NCBI GenBank assembly: GCA_027080775.1
Contig: JALWPV010000011.1
Coordinates: forward strand, 62,001 to 126,000
From: Acidilobaceae archaeon
GTDB taxonomy: Archaea > Thermoproteota > Thermoprotei_A > Sulfolobales > Acidilobaceae
Length of the DNA stretch: 64,000 bases
Direction of reading: 5' to 3'
Made by a program: the position numbers and the translations under genes. Below, in pieces: positions 25,295-38,084 of the stretch. The notes below the pieces were generated by a model. That model saw only the letters and a list, made by a program, of their open reading frames with translations. It did no database searches and had not been told where the DNA came from. The number at the start of each line of letters is the position of its first letter. Position 1 is the stretch's first letter.

Positions 25295-25330
25295 CTGAAG
25301 GAGAGGCGACCCACGAGAGTGGGAGGAGGG

Positions 25331-25957
25331 CTACCTCGAGCTGAGGGCTATCCTCTCTATCTCCTCCTTCTGCCTTATAGCGTAGCTCTGGGGGTCCCCG
25401 CGGGCGGCCCATATTATCTCGTCTGCTAGGCACTCCTCTATTGGCTTGGGGTTGTTGAAGGCGCAGAGCCTCGCGCCCTCTGTTATGAATTTCAGCGCGA
25501 GGTCGACCCTCCTCTGGGGCGCTACGTCCACAGAGACCCTGTATGTTATGCCTCCATACATTATTCTAGTAGTCTCCTCCCTAGGCGCGGCGTTCTCTAT
25601 AGCCCTCACGAGGACCTGTATGGGGTTCTCACCCGTCCTATAGAATATGAGGTCGAAGGCTGTCTTCACGATGTTGTATGCTAGGTGCTTCTTACCACCG
25701 TTGCGGCCGGGCCTCATGAGCTTGTTCATGAGCCTCTCGACTATAGGGACTTGGCTCTTACCGAACCTCCTGTGCTCGTGCCTGCCGCCCGTGTGGGGCA
25801 GCCAGACCGGTGTGAGGCATATGTACCTCTTCAAACTGGGATCCCTGACCTCAACGCCCACCCAGCTCCACTTGCCGAAGAGCCTTATTGCATCGGCCTT
25901 TACCTCGACTAGCTCCGGGACTTCTAGGGCCTCAGCATCGCTACCCTTACCAGCCAG
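25331..25957 (-). CDS. rps7: 30S ribosomal protein S7 (uS7), apparent CTG start
   Basis: 208 residues if translation begins at CTG 25,957-25,955. S7 organises the 30S head and contacts tRNA in the E site. The core is clear: [46 protein letters not shown]. The first standard start codon (GTG 25,861) would remove the conserved [22 protein letters not shown] region's first half. Between the upstream TAG (25,975-25,973) and that GTG there is no ATG, GTG or TTG. The CTG has AGGGTGG just upstream and gives a normal family length. An ATA at 25,888 is a weaker option. Confidence 0.9.
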   Translation of the reverse strand: MAGKGSDAEALEVPELVEVKADAIRLFGKWSWVGVEVRDPSLKRYICLTPVWLPHTGGRHEHRRFGKSQVPIVERLMNKLMRPGRNGGKKHLAYNIVKTAFDLIFYRTGENPIQVLVRAIENAAPREETTRIMYGGITYRVSVDVAPQRRVDLALKFITEGARLCAFNNPKPIEECLADEIIWAARGDPQSYAIRQKEEIERIALSSR

Positions 25958-25993
25958 AGCCCGCCACCCTGACTAGCGGCTGTCGGCTCCAGG

Positions 25994-26003
25994 GCTTTAA
26001 TAG
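25994..26003. promoter_or_regulatory. TATA element between rps7 and the BFN-family gene
   Basis: The plus strand reads GCTTTAATAG and the minus strand CTATTAAAGC. On the minus strand it lies about 37-46 bases upstream of the rps7 CTG, allowing a leader of about 13 bases that still contains AGGGTGG. On the plus strand it could serve the gene starting near 26,076. Confidence 0.5.
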
Positions 26004-26075
26004 CATAGTGTGGAGGAGGGCTCCACGCATAAGGGCTCCCGACTCCCGGTAGAGGGGCGGCGTGGTGCGGTGGGT

Positions 26076-26549
26076 TTGGAGGGCCTACGGAGAGCCAAGG
26101 ACGTCACCGTGTTCCTGGGGATAGCGGGCGAGGGCTCCTCGCGCTACGTCGTAGTCGGCATGCAGCTGCTACTGGATGATGGGAGGACGTTCACCATGGT
26201 CAACATACCAGTGGAGGTTGCCCTAGCTGTTAGGGCCCTCAGGGGGGAGGGGGAGTACCCGGAGAGGAAGAGCCTCTTCGACCTATTGGCGAACTACGAG
26301 TCGTTCAAGGAGGAGATAGCGCGCACCCTAAGGAAGGTCGTCATAGACGAGCTGGATCCCCAGACCGGCCTCTACACTGCGACGGCCGAGTTCGAGGACG
26401 AGGGAATGGTGTCGAGGGTCAAGATGATTCCAAGCCACGCCGTGTTCCTAGCCATGCTCGTTGGGGCCCCCATCTACGTGAGGGAGGATTTCGTGGATGA
26501 GTTCGACATACTAGAGTTCGAGGGCGGAGAGGGAGGAGAGGAGGACTAG
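26076..26549 (+). CDS. BFN-domain (DUF151, bifunctional nuclease family) protein
   Basis: 157 residues from TTG at 26,076, or 159 from GTG at 26,070; the frame is open to 26,010. The BFN fold is recognisable: MQLLLDDGRTFTMVNIPVEV, KVVIDELDPQTGLYTATAEF, then IPSHAVFLAMLVGAPIYVRE, which matches the family's SDAxxLAxxxxxPIYV segment. Members from bacteria and plants have been reported to have nuclease activity, but the archaeal role is unknown. The C-terminus is very acidic (EFEGGEGGEED). It sits on the plus strand between rps12 and rps7, which are normally adjacent, so it splits the str operon. Confidence 0.85.
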   Translation: MEGLRRAKDVTVFLGIAGEGSSRYVVVGMQLLLDDGRTFTMVNIPVEVALAVRALRGEGEYPERKSLFDLLANYESFKEEIARTLRKVVIDELDPQTGLYTATAEFEDEGMVSRVKMIPSHAVFLAMLVGAPIYVREDFVDEFDILEFEGGEGGEED

Positions 26550-26582
26550 CCCTGCCCCGGAGGGCTCCGGTACCTCCTAGGG

Positions 26583-27026
26583 TTACCTGCGTGGCTTCTG
26601 CCTCTTGCCGAGCCAGAGTGCCTTTAATGACACCCCGTTTACCATGACTACCCTGTAGCGGACTCCCGGTATGTCGCCCATGGAGCGGCCCCTGGGGCCT
26701 CCTATACCCTCTATAATGACCTCGTCGTGCTCGTCTATGAGTAGTATACCTCCATCCCTCGGGACGAAGGCTGTGACAACCTTCTTGTTCTTGACTAGCT
26801 GGACCCTCACGCACTTCCTGAGCGCGCTGTTCGGCTGCCTGGCCTCTACCCCAACCTTCTCCAAGACTATACCCCTAGCCATGGGTGCACCCTCTAGGGG
26901 GTCGTACTTGCGCTTGAGGCCGAGCATCCTTACCTTGAACTCCCTCTGGCTCCAGCGGAACTTGAGCCTCTTCCTCCTAAGCTTCCTAGCCGCGAATAGG
27001 CCGCTCGGAGCCTTCTTGCCCGTCAA
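26583..27026 (-). CDS. rps12: 30S ribosomal protein S12 (uS12)
   Basis: 147 residues from TTG at 27,026 after GGGGAG. S12 lies at the decoding centre. The conserved loop [16 protein letters not shown] and the stretch [17 protein letters not shown] are present, and the chain ends [13 protein letters not shown]. It is followed on the opposite strand by the BFN gene, whose stop is 33 bases away, so the transcript must end here or run antisense through that gene. A TATA-like CTATAAGCCC (27,062-27,071) lies upstream. Confidence 0.97.
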   Translation of the reverse strand: MTGKKAPSGLFAARKLRRKRLKFRWSQREFKVRMLGLKRKYDPLEGAPMARGIVLEKVGVEARQPNSALRKCVRVQLVKNKKVVTAFVPRDGGILLIDEHDEVIIEGIGGPRGRSMGDIPGVRYRVVMVNGVSLKALWLGKRQKPRR

Positions 27027-27061
27027 CTCCCCTCTGGCACCCCCGCATCACAGCCGGGGTG

Positions 27062-27071
27062 GGGCTTATAG
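27062..27071 (-). promoter_or_regulatory. Candidate TATA box of rps12
   Basis: CTATAAGCCC on the minus strand lies 36-45 bases upstream of the rps12 TTG, just outside the end of nusA. It may give a second start site within the long RNA polymerase transcript. Confidence 0.45.
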
Positions 27072-27079
27072 GGATAGCG

Positions 27080-27514
27080 CTAGCGTACCTGTAGGCTGAC
27101 CACGTTGAAAAGCTCCCTTAAGACCAGCCGTGCGCGCTTGACGTTCCTGCCCTCCCTGCCTATCGCCCGGCCCTTGTCTTCCTCCGCGACCCTCACGGTG
27201 ACATACTTACCGTTGCCTCTCTCCCTCACTGTTATGCCTAGTATGCGAGCGTTGGGGAATAGGCTCTTAATCATCTCCTCTAAATCCTCGTAGTACGGCA
27301 CCACCTCTACGTCCTTGCGGAAAAGCTTCCTGAGTATGTCGAGGTTCCTGCCACGCCTCCCGACTACCCTGCCGATATCGGAGGGCTTCACGACGAAAAT
27401 GAGCCTGTTACCCTCCCTGTCTATGATGCACCTGTAGGCGGTTGCACCCGTTAGGTCGGTGAACATTGAAAGGTACCGCAGCTCCTCGAAGGTGATCCTG
27501 CCAGGCTCGCTCAC
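27080..27514 (-). CDS. nusA: Archaeal NusA (two KH domains)
   Basis: 144 residues if GTG at 27,514 starts translation; GTG 27,517 and 27,532 are alternatives. It consists of two KH domains with the GxxG loops in IGRVVGRRGRNLDIL and GRAIGREGRNVKRA. It lacks the S1 domain of bacterial NusA, as expected for archaea. It probably acts in transcription elongation or termination, but this is less well defined than in bacteria. It lies between rpl30e and rps12 in the RNA polymerase operon, the usual archaeal order. Confidence 0.95.
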   Translation of the reverse strand: MSEPGRITFEELRYLSMFTDLTGATAYRCIIDREGNRLIFVVKPSDIGRVVGRRGRNLDILRKLFRKDVEVVPYYEDLEEMIKSLFPNARILGITVRERGNGKYVTVRVAEEDKGRAIGREGRNVKRARLVLRELFNVVSLQVR

Positions 27515-27539
27515 CACCAGACCCCCTGCCACGTCAGCG

Positions 27540-31748
<4,209 letters not shown>

Positions 31749-31759
31749 CCCCCATGCCC

Positions 31760-34700
31760 CTAGCTGGACTTGGATTCACGCTCCCCGGGGGCCCCGCCGT
31801 CGTTCGAGCCGTTAGTGCCACCGCCATTTGCCGAGGCCCCCGCGGCGGCGAGCTTCCTCCTGAGCATAGCCGTGAATGGGGCTCCGACTATCTTATTTGC
31901 AATATTGATCTTATCTGCGACCTTTATCTCCGGCTTGACGGCCATACTCATTATCTCCTGGAGTAGTAGCTTGAACGCATATGGGACCACAACCGGCACC
32001 ACGTCAGCGCCCGGCCCGTGTATGGGGCACTCATAGACGCCCTTGTTCCTGTTGTACCACGCTATGTGGCCGCACTCACGGCAAACGTACATCACGTAGG
32101 CATCGCTGTTATCGAGCATCCTGTCGCGTATGAGCATCGCCGCTCCATGGCCTATAAGGGCGTCGCGCTCCATCTCGCCGAACCTCAGCCCGCCCCTGCG
32201 GGCCCTGCCCTCCGTGGGCTGTCTAGTGAGTAGCTGCACCTTGCCCGTGGCGCGTGCGTGTATCTTGTCGGCGACCATGTGGTACAGCCTCTGGTAGAAG
32301 ACTATCCCTATCGTTATCGGCTTCTCAATCATCTCGCCAGTCCTGCCGTCATACATTACCTCCCTAGCGTGTGGATGGTAGCCGTGCTTGAGTAGCCTAA
32401 GCTTTATGCCGTCAATCGACTCCTTGTAGAATGGCGTCCCGTCTATGAACCTCGCCTCGACCGCGCCTAGCTTGCCTGCTATCATCTCTATCAGCTGGCC
32501 TACCGTCATTCTAGACGGTATTGCGTGTGGGTTGAGGATTACGTCGGGGATTATCCCCTCCTCCGTGTATGGCAGGTCGTACCTCTGGAAGATCATCCCT
32601 ATGACCCCCTTCTGCCCGTGGCGGCTGGCGAACTTGTCTCCTATCTCCGGTATGCGGAGGTCCCTCACCCTGACCTTCACGAGCTTGTGCTTCTCTATGG
32701 TCTGCGTGATTATGACTGCATCCACGACACCATTCTCTCCGTGGCGGAGCTGGACGCTGGTGTCCCTCCTGCGAAGCAGTGCGCTCGTAATAACCCTCTC
32801 CTCGCTCATGAACCTAGGTGGGCTCTGCCTACCTATTAGTACGTCACCGCTCTTGACCTCCACCTCGGGCTCGACTATACCGTCGGGTGCAAGTTTCTGG
32901 TAGTACTCGTCACCCTTATGGTCCTCGAGCGAGGGGCTGGGCACGAGTATCTTATCTGTGAGCCCTCCGGGGTAGGCGTTCTCTTGGGCCGTGTAGACCC
33001 TGAAGAAGGTGGCCCTGCCCACGCCCATATCTATCGAGTACTTATTGAATATCAGTGCATCCTCTATGTTGTAGCCGCTGAAAGCCATCAAGGCGAGGAC
33101 CAGGTTCTGGCCGGCGGGCCTAGCGTTGTAGCCCATTAGTTCGAGAGCGCGGGTCTGGACTATCGGCTTCTGCGGGTAGTGGAGTAGGTAGGAGTGGCTG
33201 TCCATGCGGTAGTGGAAGTTTAGCGCGTAGAGGCCCAGAGCCTGCTTTGCCATGGCGCTCTGGTAGGTGTTCCTGGGGCTCTGGTTGTGCTCGAGGTATG
33301 GTATAACGCTGGCTGCGACACCGAGTATAGCCGGGTTCCACAGCTCTAGGTGGGTATGCTCGGGCGTCACGTCCTCCGGGAACTCGGCTATGTACGCGTT
33401 CTCCTCCTCGTCGGGGTCGAGGAACTCTATTACGCCCTCCTTCACGAGGTCCCAGAACTCCATCTCGCCCCTCTTAATCTTCTCGACGTGCTCCCGCGTC
33501 AGCTTGGGGACCCCGTTCTCCACGACTATAACCGGCCTCATCAGCCTGCCTCCATCTGTGTTAATATAGACCTCGTTGATGTACTCATCCATTATGTGAG
33601 CCACACTAACCTCGTGGTGTAGCCTACCGCTCCTACGCAGTTCTCGGAGCCTCCTTGCTAGCTCCTCGCCGTCGGGGTGGTAGCCTATGGGCCTCCCATT
33701 TAGGAACACCTTGGCGCCGCTGACCATTACCTCAGGTACCTCACCCTTCTCCACAGTCTCCCTTATCAGGTCCTCGAGCCTCTGGACGCCCAGCTCGTCG
33801 TAGAGGATCCGCTCCACCTCCTCCTCGGGCACGCCAACGCTTATGTAGGCGTATAGGGCGAGGTTCTTGACCAACCCACAATTCACGCCCTCAGGGGTCT
33901 CGAAGGGGCAGAGCCTGCCCCAGTGGGTCCCGTGGAGGTCCCTGGCCTCGAAGTGGGCCTGGCCCCTGCTGAGAGGCGATACTACCCTGCGGAGGTGGCT
34001 CAGTAGGCTTATCCAGTTGGTCCTGTCTAGCTGCTGACTTATACCGGTCCTATCGCCTCCCCAGTTACCAGTCGCTATGGCACCGCGTAGCTTATCGGTG
34101 ATTATGTTCTGCTTAACGAGGTACTTCAGGAACCTGATTGGCTGGTCCCTGACAATCATCTCCTCCAGCTTCTCCGATATAGCCGTTCTCAGGCTTATCG
34201 CGGCCTGCCTCACTAGCTCGGCTATCAGGTCACCGGCGAGTCTGAGCCTCTTGTTGGATAGGTGGTCCTTGTCGTCCTCACCCCTCTTGCCGAGGTATAG
34301 CTGGAGGACCCTGTTAGCCATCTCGGCCAGGAAGTACGCCTTCTTCTTCCTGTCCTCGGGCCTCTTGCCGAGGTGGGGCAGGAAGTTATTATCTATGAAT
34401 TCTAGCGCCCTCTCTATCCTTATCTCCCTCGGCTGTCCGGGGCTCGCTATCCTGTTACCCAGGTACTCCAGGGCGTCCTCGCGGGTGCGTATGACCGAGG
34501 CAACCTTCTCTATAGACGGCATAAGCTCCCTCTGCACGTCGGGGTCTGTTGAGACGGCGTTAACGATCTCTATATCCTTCTCGAGGCCAAGCGCCATCAT
34601 GAAAACATAGAATGGAATCCTCGCGTTGAGCCTTGAGACGCTTACCTCGAGGCTCCCGTCGCTCATCCTGTCTACTATTACCTGCCTCCTCTCACCCATA

Positions 34701-35401
34701 TAGGAGGACACTATCTTCGCCGTATGCGTTATCTTCGCAGTGCCAGCCTTCGCCACAGTCGTTATTATCCTGTTAACGGCCAAGTCCTCCTGTGCCACTA
34801 TAACCTTCTCGCTCCCGTTGATTATGAAGTAGCCTCCGGGGTCATAGGGGTCCTCCCCTATAGCCATCAGCTCCTCGGGGCTCATCTTGGAGAGGGGGTC
34901 TATATGGGACTTAACCATCACTGGTATATCGCCTAGCTTTACCCTCTCACGCCTCCGGAGGACACCGTTCTCGTAGAGCGCCATATCCGCCATGAGTGGG
35001 GCCATGTATGTTACATTCCTAATCCTGGCCTCCATGGGGGTTAGCTTCGTTATCTTGCCGTCGGCCTCTCTTACCTGAGGCTCACCTATCTCGATGTTCT
35101 CGATAACTACCTTAATGTCGGGTATACGGCCTAGGAGACCCTTCTCTATCTGCCTCCTCAGCTTCCTGCCCGCTGGCGTGATCTCCGATATCTCCTTGAA
35201 TATCATTGGGAGCACGTTCTCCACGAAGTAGTTATATGAATCGAGGTGCTGCCTCGCCAGACCCTGACGCCTGATATAGTCGCTGAACACTACCCAGAGA
35301 TCATCCGGTGTCAAGGTGTTCGGGCTGCGAGGAGTGCCTTCCTCCCTATTCGTCCTCGAGTTATCACTACTCTTACTCGACAAGCCTATCCAACCCCTCA
35401 C
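31760..35401 (-). CDS. rpoB: DNA-directed RNA polymerase subunit B (unsplit)
   Basis: 1,213 residues in one chain, unlike the split B'/B'' of many euryarchaea. Typical regions are present: [36 protein letters not shown], the hybrid-binding [15 protein letters not shown], and a zinc site CRECGH...CPIHG near the end. A glycine/asparagine/serine-rich tail of about 25 residues follows. The GTG start overlaps the rpoH stop (GTGA). The first 35 residues are serine/asparagine-rich and low in complexity, so the true start might be slightly internal. Confidence 0.98.
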   Translation of the reverse strand: MRGWIGLSSKSSDNSRTNREEGTPRSPNTLTPDDLWVVFSDYIRRQGLARQHLDSYNYFVENVLPMIFKEISEITPAGRKLRRQIEKGLLGRIPDIKVVIENIEIGEPQVREADGKITKLTPMEARIRNVTYMAPLMADMALYENGVLRRRERVKLGDIPVMVKSHIDPLSKMSPEELMAIGEDPYDPGGYFIINGSEKVIVAQEDLAVNRIITTVAKAGTAKITHTAKIVSSYMGERRQVIVDRMSDGSLEVSVSRLNARIPFYVFMMALGLEKDIEIVNAVSTDPDVQRELMPSIEKVASVIRTREDALEYLGNRIASPGQPREIRIERALEFIDNNFLPHLGKRPEDRKKKAYFLAEMANRVLQLYLGKRGEDDKDHLSNKRLRLAGDLIAELVRQAAISLRTAISEKLEEMIVRDQPIRFLKYLVKQNIITDKLRGAIATGNWGGDRTGISQQLDRTNWISLLSHLRRVVSPLSRGQAHFEARDLHGTHWGRLCPFETPEGVNCGLVKNLALYAYISVGVPEEEVERILYDELGVQRLEDLIRETVEKGEVPEVMVSGAKVFLNGRPIGYHPDGEELARRLRELRRSGRLHHEVSVAHIMDEYINEVYINTDGGRLMRPVIVVENGVPKLTREHVEKIKRGEMEFWDLVKEGVIEFLDPDEEENAYIAEFPEDVTPEHTHLELWNPAILGVAASVIPYLEHNQSPRNTYQSAMAKQALGLYALNFHYRMDSHSYLLHYPQKPIVQTRALELMGYNARPAGQNLVLALMAFSGYNIEDALIFNKYSIDMGVGRATFFRVYTAQENAYPGGLTDKILVPSPSLEDHKGDEYYQKLAPDGIVEPEVEVKSGDVLIGRQSPPRFMSEERVITSALLRRRDTSVQLRHGENGVVDAVIITQTIEKHKLVKVRVRDLRIPEIGDKFASRHGQKGVIGMIFQRYDLPYTEEGIIPDVILNPHAIPSRMTVGQLIEMIAGKLGAVEARFIDGTPFYKESIDGIKLRLLKHGYHPHAREVMYDGRTGEMIEKPITIGIVFYQRLYHMVADKIHARATGKVQLLTRQPTEGRARRGGLRFGEMERDALIGHGAAMLIRDRMLDNSDAYVMYVCRECGHIAWYNRNKGVYECPIHGPGADVVPVVVPYAFKLLLQEIMSMAVKPEIKVADKINIANKIVGAPFTAMLRRKLAAAGASANGGGTNGSNDGGAPGERESKSS

Positions 35402-35655
35402 TGGGGCACAACAATCCTATAGAATATAGCCTCCCCCGCCGTGGGGGAGCGACGCCTGATCTCGATTATATCGCCGGGCTTCGCCTTAAGCAGACGGGCA
35501 ACTGGGTCATTAACGCTTATCTGGGGCAACTGCCAGGGCTTCACGCCCAGCCTCCGCAGGACCTCAGCGGCCTCCTCGAGGCTCAGCAGCCTATGCTCCG
35601 GGACCAGCTCGTGCTGCAGGATCTTCCTACTAACCTTACCAGGCCTCTTAGGCAA
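35398..35655 (-). CDS. rpoH: DNA-directed RNA polymerase subunit H (Rpb5-like)
   Basis: 85 residues from TTG at 35,655. Subunit H corresponds to the C-terminal domain of eukaryotic Rpb5. The conserved sequence ILQHELVPEHRLLS, ISVNDPVARLLKAKPGDIIEI and FYRIVV is complete. The frame is open to 35,919, but that part spans the tRNA-Lys gene and is not protein. A TATA box (35,705-35,712) marks the head of the RNA polymerase operon. Confidence 0.96.
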   Translation of the reverse strand: MPKRPGKVSRKILQHELVPEHRLLSLEEAAEVLRRLGVKPWQLPQISVNDPVARLLKAKPGDIIEIRRRSPTAGEAIFYRIVVPQ

Positions 35656-35704
35656 ACCGACCCCCCGCCCCCAGGCTAGCAGTAGAGGAGCGGCCCCACC
35701 AGGG

Positions 35705-35712
35705 GTTATATA
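35705..35712 (-). promoter_or_regulatory. TATA box of the rpoH-rpoB-rpoA operon
   Basis: The minus strand reads CTATATAACCCC, a near-consensus archaeal TATA element, about 50-57 bases upstream of the rpoH start. It probably drives the whole rpoH to rps12 transcript. Confidence 0.65.
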
Positions 35713-35770
35713 GCGATAGAGCAGTCCCACCCCCCAGCCCGAGGCGCCTCCAGCGGGCTCCACGGGGCTA

Positions 35771-35779
35771 CGCTTATGA
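35771..35779 (+). promoter_or_regulatory. Candidate TATA box of tRNA-Lys
   Basis: CGCTTATGA lies 30-38 bases before the tRNA-Lys 5' end. It is the only AT-rich element at that spacing. Confidence 0.45.
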
Positions 35780-35808
35780 GCCCCACCGTGGATTCGGGAG
35801 GAGTGGCT

Positions 35809-35916
35809 GGGCCCGTAGCTCAGCTGGTAGAGCGGCGGGCTTTTAACCCGTAGGCCGAGTCGGCGGCCTGGCCGAGCGGGCGGAAGTCCCGGGTTCAAAT
35901 CCCGGCGGGCCCGCCA
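35809..35916 (+). tRNA. tRNA-Lys (TTT) with an intron in the variable region
   Basis: Acceptor GGGCCCG/CGGGCCC, D arm GCTC/GAGC, G73 and encoded CCA. The anticodon arm is uninterrupted: GCGGG, loop CTTTTAA (anticodon TTT), CCCGT. The T arm CCGGG-TTCAAAT-CCCGG is standard. Between the anticodon stem and the T arm there are 37 bases (35,852-35,888) instead of 5, so an intron of about 32 bases lies in the variable region, probably near 45/46. The extra sequence is GC-rich and self-complementary. Confidence 0.9.
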
Positions 35917-35963
35917 CACAAGGCCCCCAGGGCTCCTATGCGGCTAGGCTAGGTGGAAGGGAG

Positions 35964-36731
35964 TTGGCTAATAGGAGGCTCGTGGATGTAGATGCTGATG
36001 TATCCATTGTAGATGGCTTACCCGTATTGGCTATCAATAGGCTCCAGGCCCTGATTATCGCCGATGTGCATCTCGGCTACGAGTCGGCGCTAGCGGCGAC
36101 TGGAGTCTTCTTGCCGAGGATCCAGTTGCGCAGTGCCCTGCGCCACCTCTCTGAGGCCCTCGAGTCTGTGCCGTGGAGGGCCAGGCTCATCATAGACGGT
36201 GATCTTAAACACACGTTTGAGAAGCTCACGAGGCAGGAGAGGGTTGAAATAGCGCGGCTTGGGAGGTGGCTCTCGACGGACAGTAGGGTAAAGGAGGTTA
36301 TTGTAATCAGGGGCAATCACGACACCTTCGTGGCTCCCTTGCTGAGAGACCTGGGCGTGGAGCTTGTCGAGGGCTGCCTCGAGCTGGGTGGTGGGTTAGT
36401 TGCTGCCCACGGGCATCAGATTGTGGACTGTGACTTCGACACCCTAATCATAGGCCACGAGCATCCCTCCCTACAGGTTGACGTGGGCGGCGCGCGGGTG
36501 AAACTCCCCGTGCTCCTCGACGTACCAATACCCGGCTCTGAGGCGAGAGTGTTGGTCCTACCAGCCTTCGGCGCCTACCAGACGGGCCACGCCGTATCCC
36601 TCGACGGGGAGGCCTACCTGTCACCAATCATCCGGGAGCGAGGCAGCGTAGGCGATGCTGAGGTGTGGGTCGTCGACAGGGAGGCGGGCACTATGAGGTT
36701 GGGCCCCCTCAAGTACGTGTTACCAGTGTAG
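35964..36731 (+). CDS. ICC-like metallophosphoesterase (COG1407 type)
   Basis: 255 residues. The calcineurin-like metal motifs appear in order: ALIIADVHLGYE, LIIDGDLKHTF, VIRGNHD, AAHGHQI and IIGHEHPS. This archaeal group has no settled substrate; candidates are phosphodiesters or nucleotides. The GDLKH variant of the second motif is usual for this group. It starts at TTG 35,964 after GGAAGGGAG, 47 bases downstream of tRNA-Lys, and converges on tbp. Confidence 0.9.
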   Translation: MANRRLVDVDADVSIVDGLPVLAINRLQALIIADVHLGYESALAATGVFLPRIQLRSALRHLSEALESVPWRARLIIDGDLKHTFEKLTRQERVEIARLGRWLSTDSRVKEVIVIRGNHDTFVAPLLRDLGVELVEGCLELGGGLVAAHGHQIVDCDFDTLIIGHEHPSLQVDVGGARVKLPVLLDVPIPGSEARVLVLPAFGAYQTGHAVSLDGEAYLSPIIRERGSVGDAEVWVVDREAGTMRLGPLKYVLPV

Positions 36732-36810
36732 GCTCAGCGCTCAGCCTTGCTCCCCATCCCCGATGGAGAGGGGTCAGTATTCCCAGCCATGCATCATCGC
36801 CCCCTCACGC

Positions 36811-37419
36811 CTAGTACTGGGGGCGCGTGCACCCGTTCTCCTTTAGGATCCTGTATATGCGCTCCACGGCCTCGTATACCTCGTTCTCCCTCTTAGCCCC
36901 AGTTATTACCATCTTACCGCTGCTGAATATCAAGAGCACCACGCGGGGCTTATCCATCCTGTAGATGAGGCCTGGAAACTGATCAGGCTCATACATGCTT
37001 CCAGGCAGGACGAACGCTGCCTTCTCGAGGTCTATGTTAACGTGTAGGTTAGCTGAGGCGACGATGTTCTGTATCTGTATCTTCGGCCTGCCCCTAATCT
37101 CTATCCCGTGCTCCTGGAGGCTCTTAAGTATCCTTTTGACAGCGTAGACTAACTCGTTAATGCTCTTAGTGCCTGTGACAACCATCTTACCTGACTTGAA
37201 TATGAGAGCTGTAACACGGGGGTTCTTCATCCTGTATATGAGGCCTGGAAACTGGTCTGGGTTATACTCGACGTCTATCACCCTAGCCTCGATGAGGTTA
37301 AGGTCGAGTCCGTGGTCCAGTATCACCGTGGCAACTATGTTCTCAATGTTAGCCTCTGGCTTAGGCTCCCTGGCCCCCTCCTTCTCGGCGGAGGCTTCCG
37401 TTGTCTCCTGGCCGCTCAT
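36811..37419 (-). CDS. tbp: TATA-box-binding protein
   Basis: 202 residues from ATG at 37,419; GTG 37,428 would add three. TBP binds promoter TATA boxes and recruits TFB. The two pseudo-symmetric repeats are evident, each with [10 protein letters not shown] and an SGKMV(V/I)TG motif. The N-terminal 25 residues are hydrophilic and glutamate-rich ([17 protein letters not shown]), while the acidic C-terminal tail found in some archaeal TBPs is absent. Its own TATA box lies at 37,454-37,465. Confidence 0.98.
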   Translation of the reverse strand: MSGQETTEASAEKEGAREPKPEANIENIVATVILDHGLDLNLIEARVIDVEYNPDQFPGLIYRMKNPRVTALIFKSGKMVVTGTKSINELVYAVKRILKSLQEHGIEIRGRPKIQIQNIVASANLHVNIDLEKAAFVLPGSMYEPDQFPGLIYRMDKPRVVLLIFSSGKMVITGAKRENEVYEAVERIYRILKENGCTRPQY

Positions 37420-37453
37420 ACGCTGCACCGATGCCTTAAAAGGGAGTGTCAGA

Positions 37454-37465
37454 CTATTTAAAGGC
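37454..37465 (-). promoter_or_regulatory. TATA box of tbp
   Basis: GCCTTTAAATAG on the minus strand lies about 35-46 bases upstream of the tbp ATG. This allows a leader of roughly 10-15 bases. Because the product binds this class of element, direct autoregulation is possible. Confidence 0.6.
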
Positions 37466-37553
37466 TCTAAAAAGCCCCAGGCCCCCGGGGATGAAGAAGC
37501 GGGCAGCCTTGGAGGACCCCTTGTGACTGCCCTAGTCTCACGCGGACCCCGCG

Positions 37554-38084
37554 TTAAAGGCCCAGCTTCTCGCGAAGCTTAGCTAGGAGCAACAGGGTCT
37601 TGGCGTCGCGTATCTCGCCTCTCTCAGCCATTGCAAGGGCCTCTCCCACATCGAGCTTCATTGCCTCTATGACCTCGCCCTCCTCGGGCGACGGCTCGCC
37701 CTCCAGGGGGTCCCAGACTATGTAGAAGTGCATGTACTCCGTCGAGTATCCCGGGGTTAGGTAGGCCTCGCCAACCTTCTCAAGGCGGCCGGGTCTCAGG
37801 CCCGTCTCCTCTCTTAGCTCGCGTATAGCCGCCTCCTCGGGTGTCTCCCCCTCCTCAAGGGTCCCGGCGGGGGCCTCGATTATCCACTGGCCTATAGCGG
37901 GCCTATACTGCCTGAGGAGCACTACCTGCGTCCCACCTAAGACTGGGAGCACGGCTACCGTGTTGGGTATGACGACCCTTAGTATAACCCTCGGCCTCCT
38001 CCCGGGTAGCTCGGCCTTCCCGACCTCTACCCTGAACCTCTTATATGAGAGTGATGCCTCGAGGCCCTCTAGCGGGTCAGTCAC
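37554..38084 (-). CDS. Nudix hydrolase, ADP-ribose pyrophosphatase-like
   Basis: 176 residues. A complete Nudix box is present ([20 protein letters not shown] followed by TG), with the arginine-containing [19 protein letters not shown] segment and a downstream [14 protein letters not shown] loop typical of ADP-ribose pyrophosphatases. These cleave ADP-ribose to AMP and ribose-5-phosphate. It overlaps the hmgA stop by 4 bases and is the last gene of the mevalonate block. No functional link to that pathway is known. Confidence 0.9.
   Translation of the reverse strand: MTDPLEGLEASLSYKRFRVEVGKAELPGRRPRVILRVVIPNTVAVLPVLGGTQVVLLRQYRPAIGQWIIEAPAGTLEEGETPEEAAIRELREETGLRPGRLEKVGEAYLTPGYSTEYMHFYIVWDPLEGEPSPEEGEVIEAMKLDVGEALAMAERGEIRDAKTLLLLAKLREKLGL

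Noticed and set aside
35656-35919. N-terminal extension of RpoH and protein-like frame across tRNA-Lys
   Set aside because: It covers a tRNA gene and a strong TATA box. Subunit H is complete from TTG 35,655.
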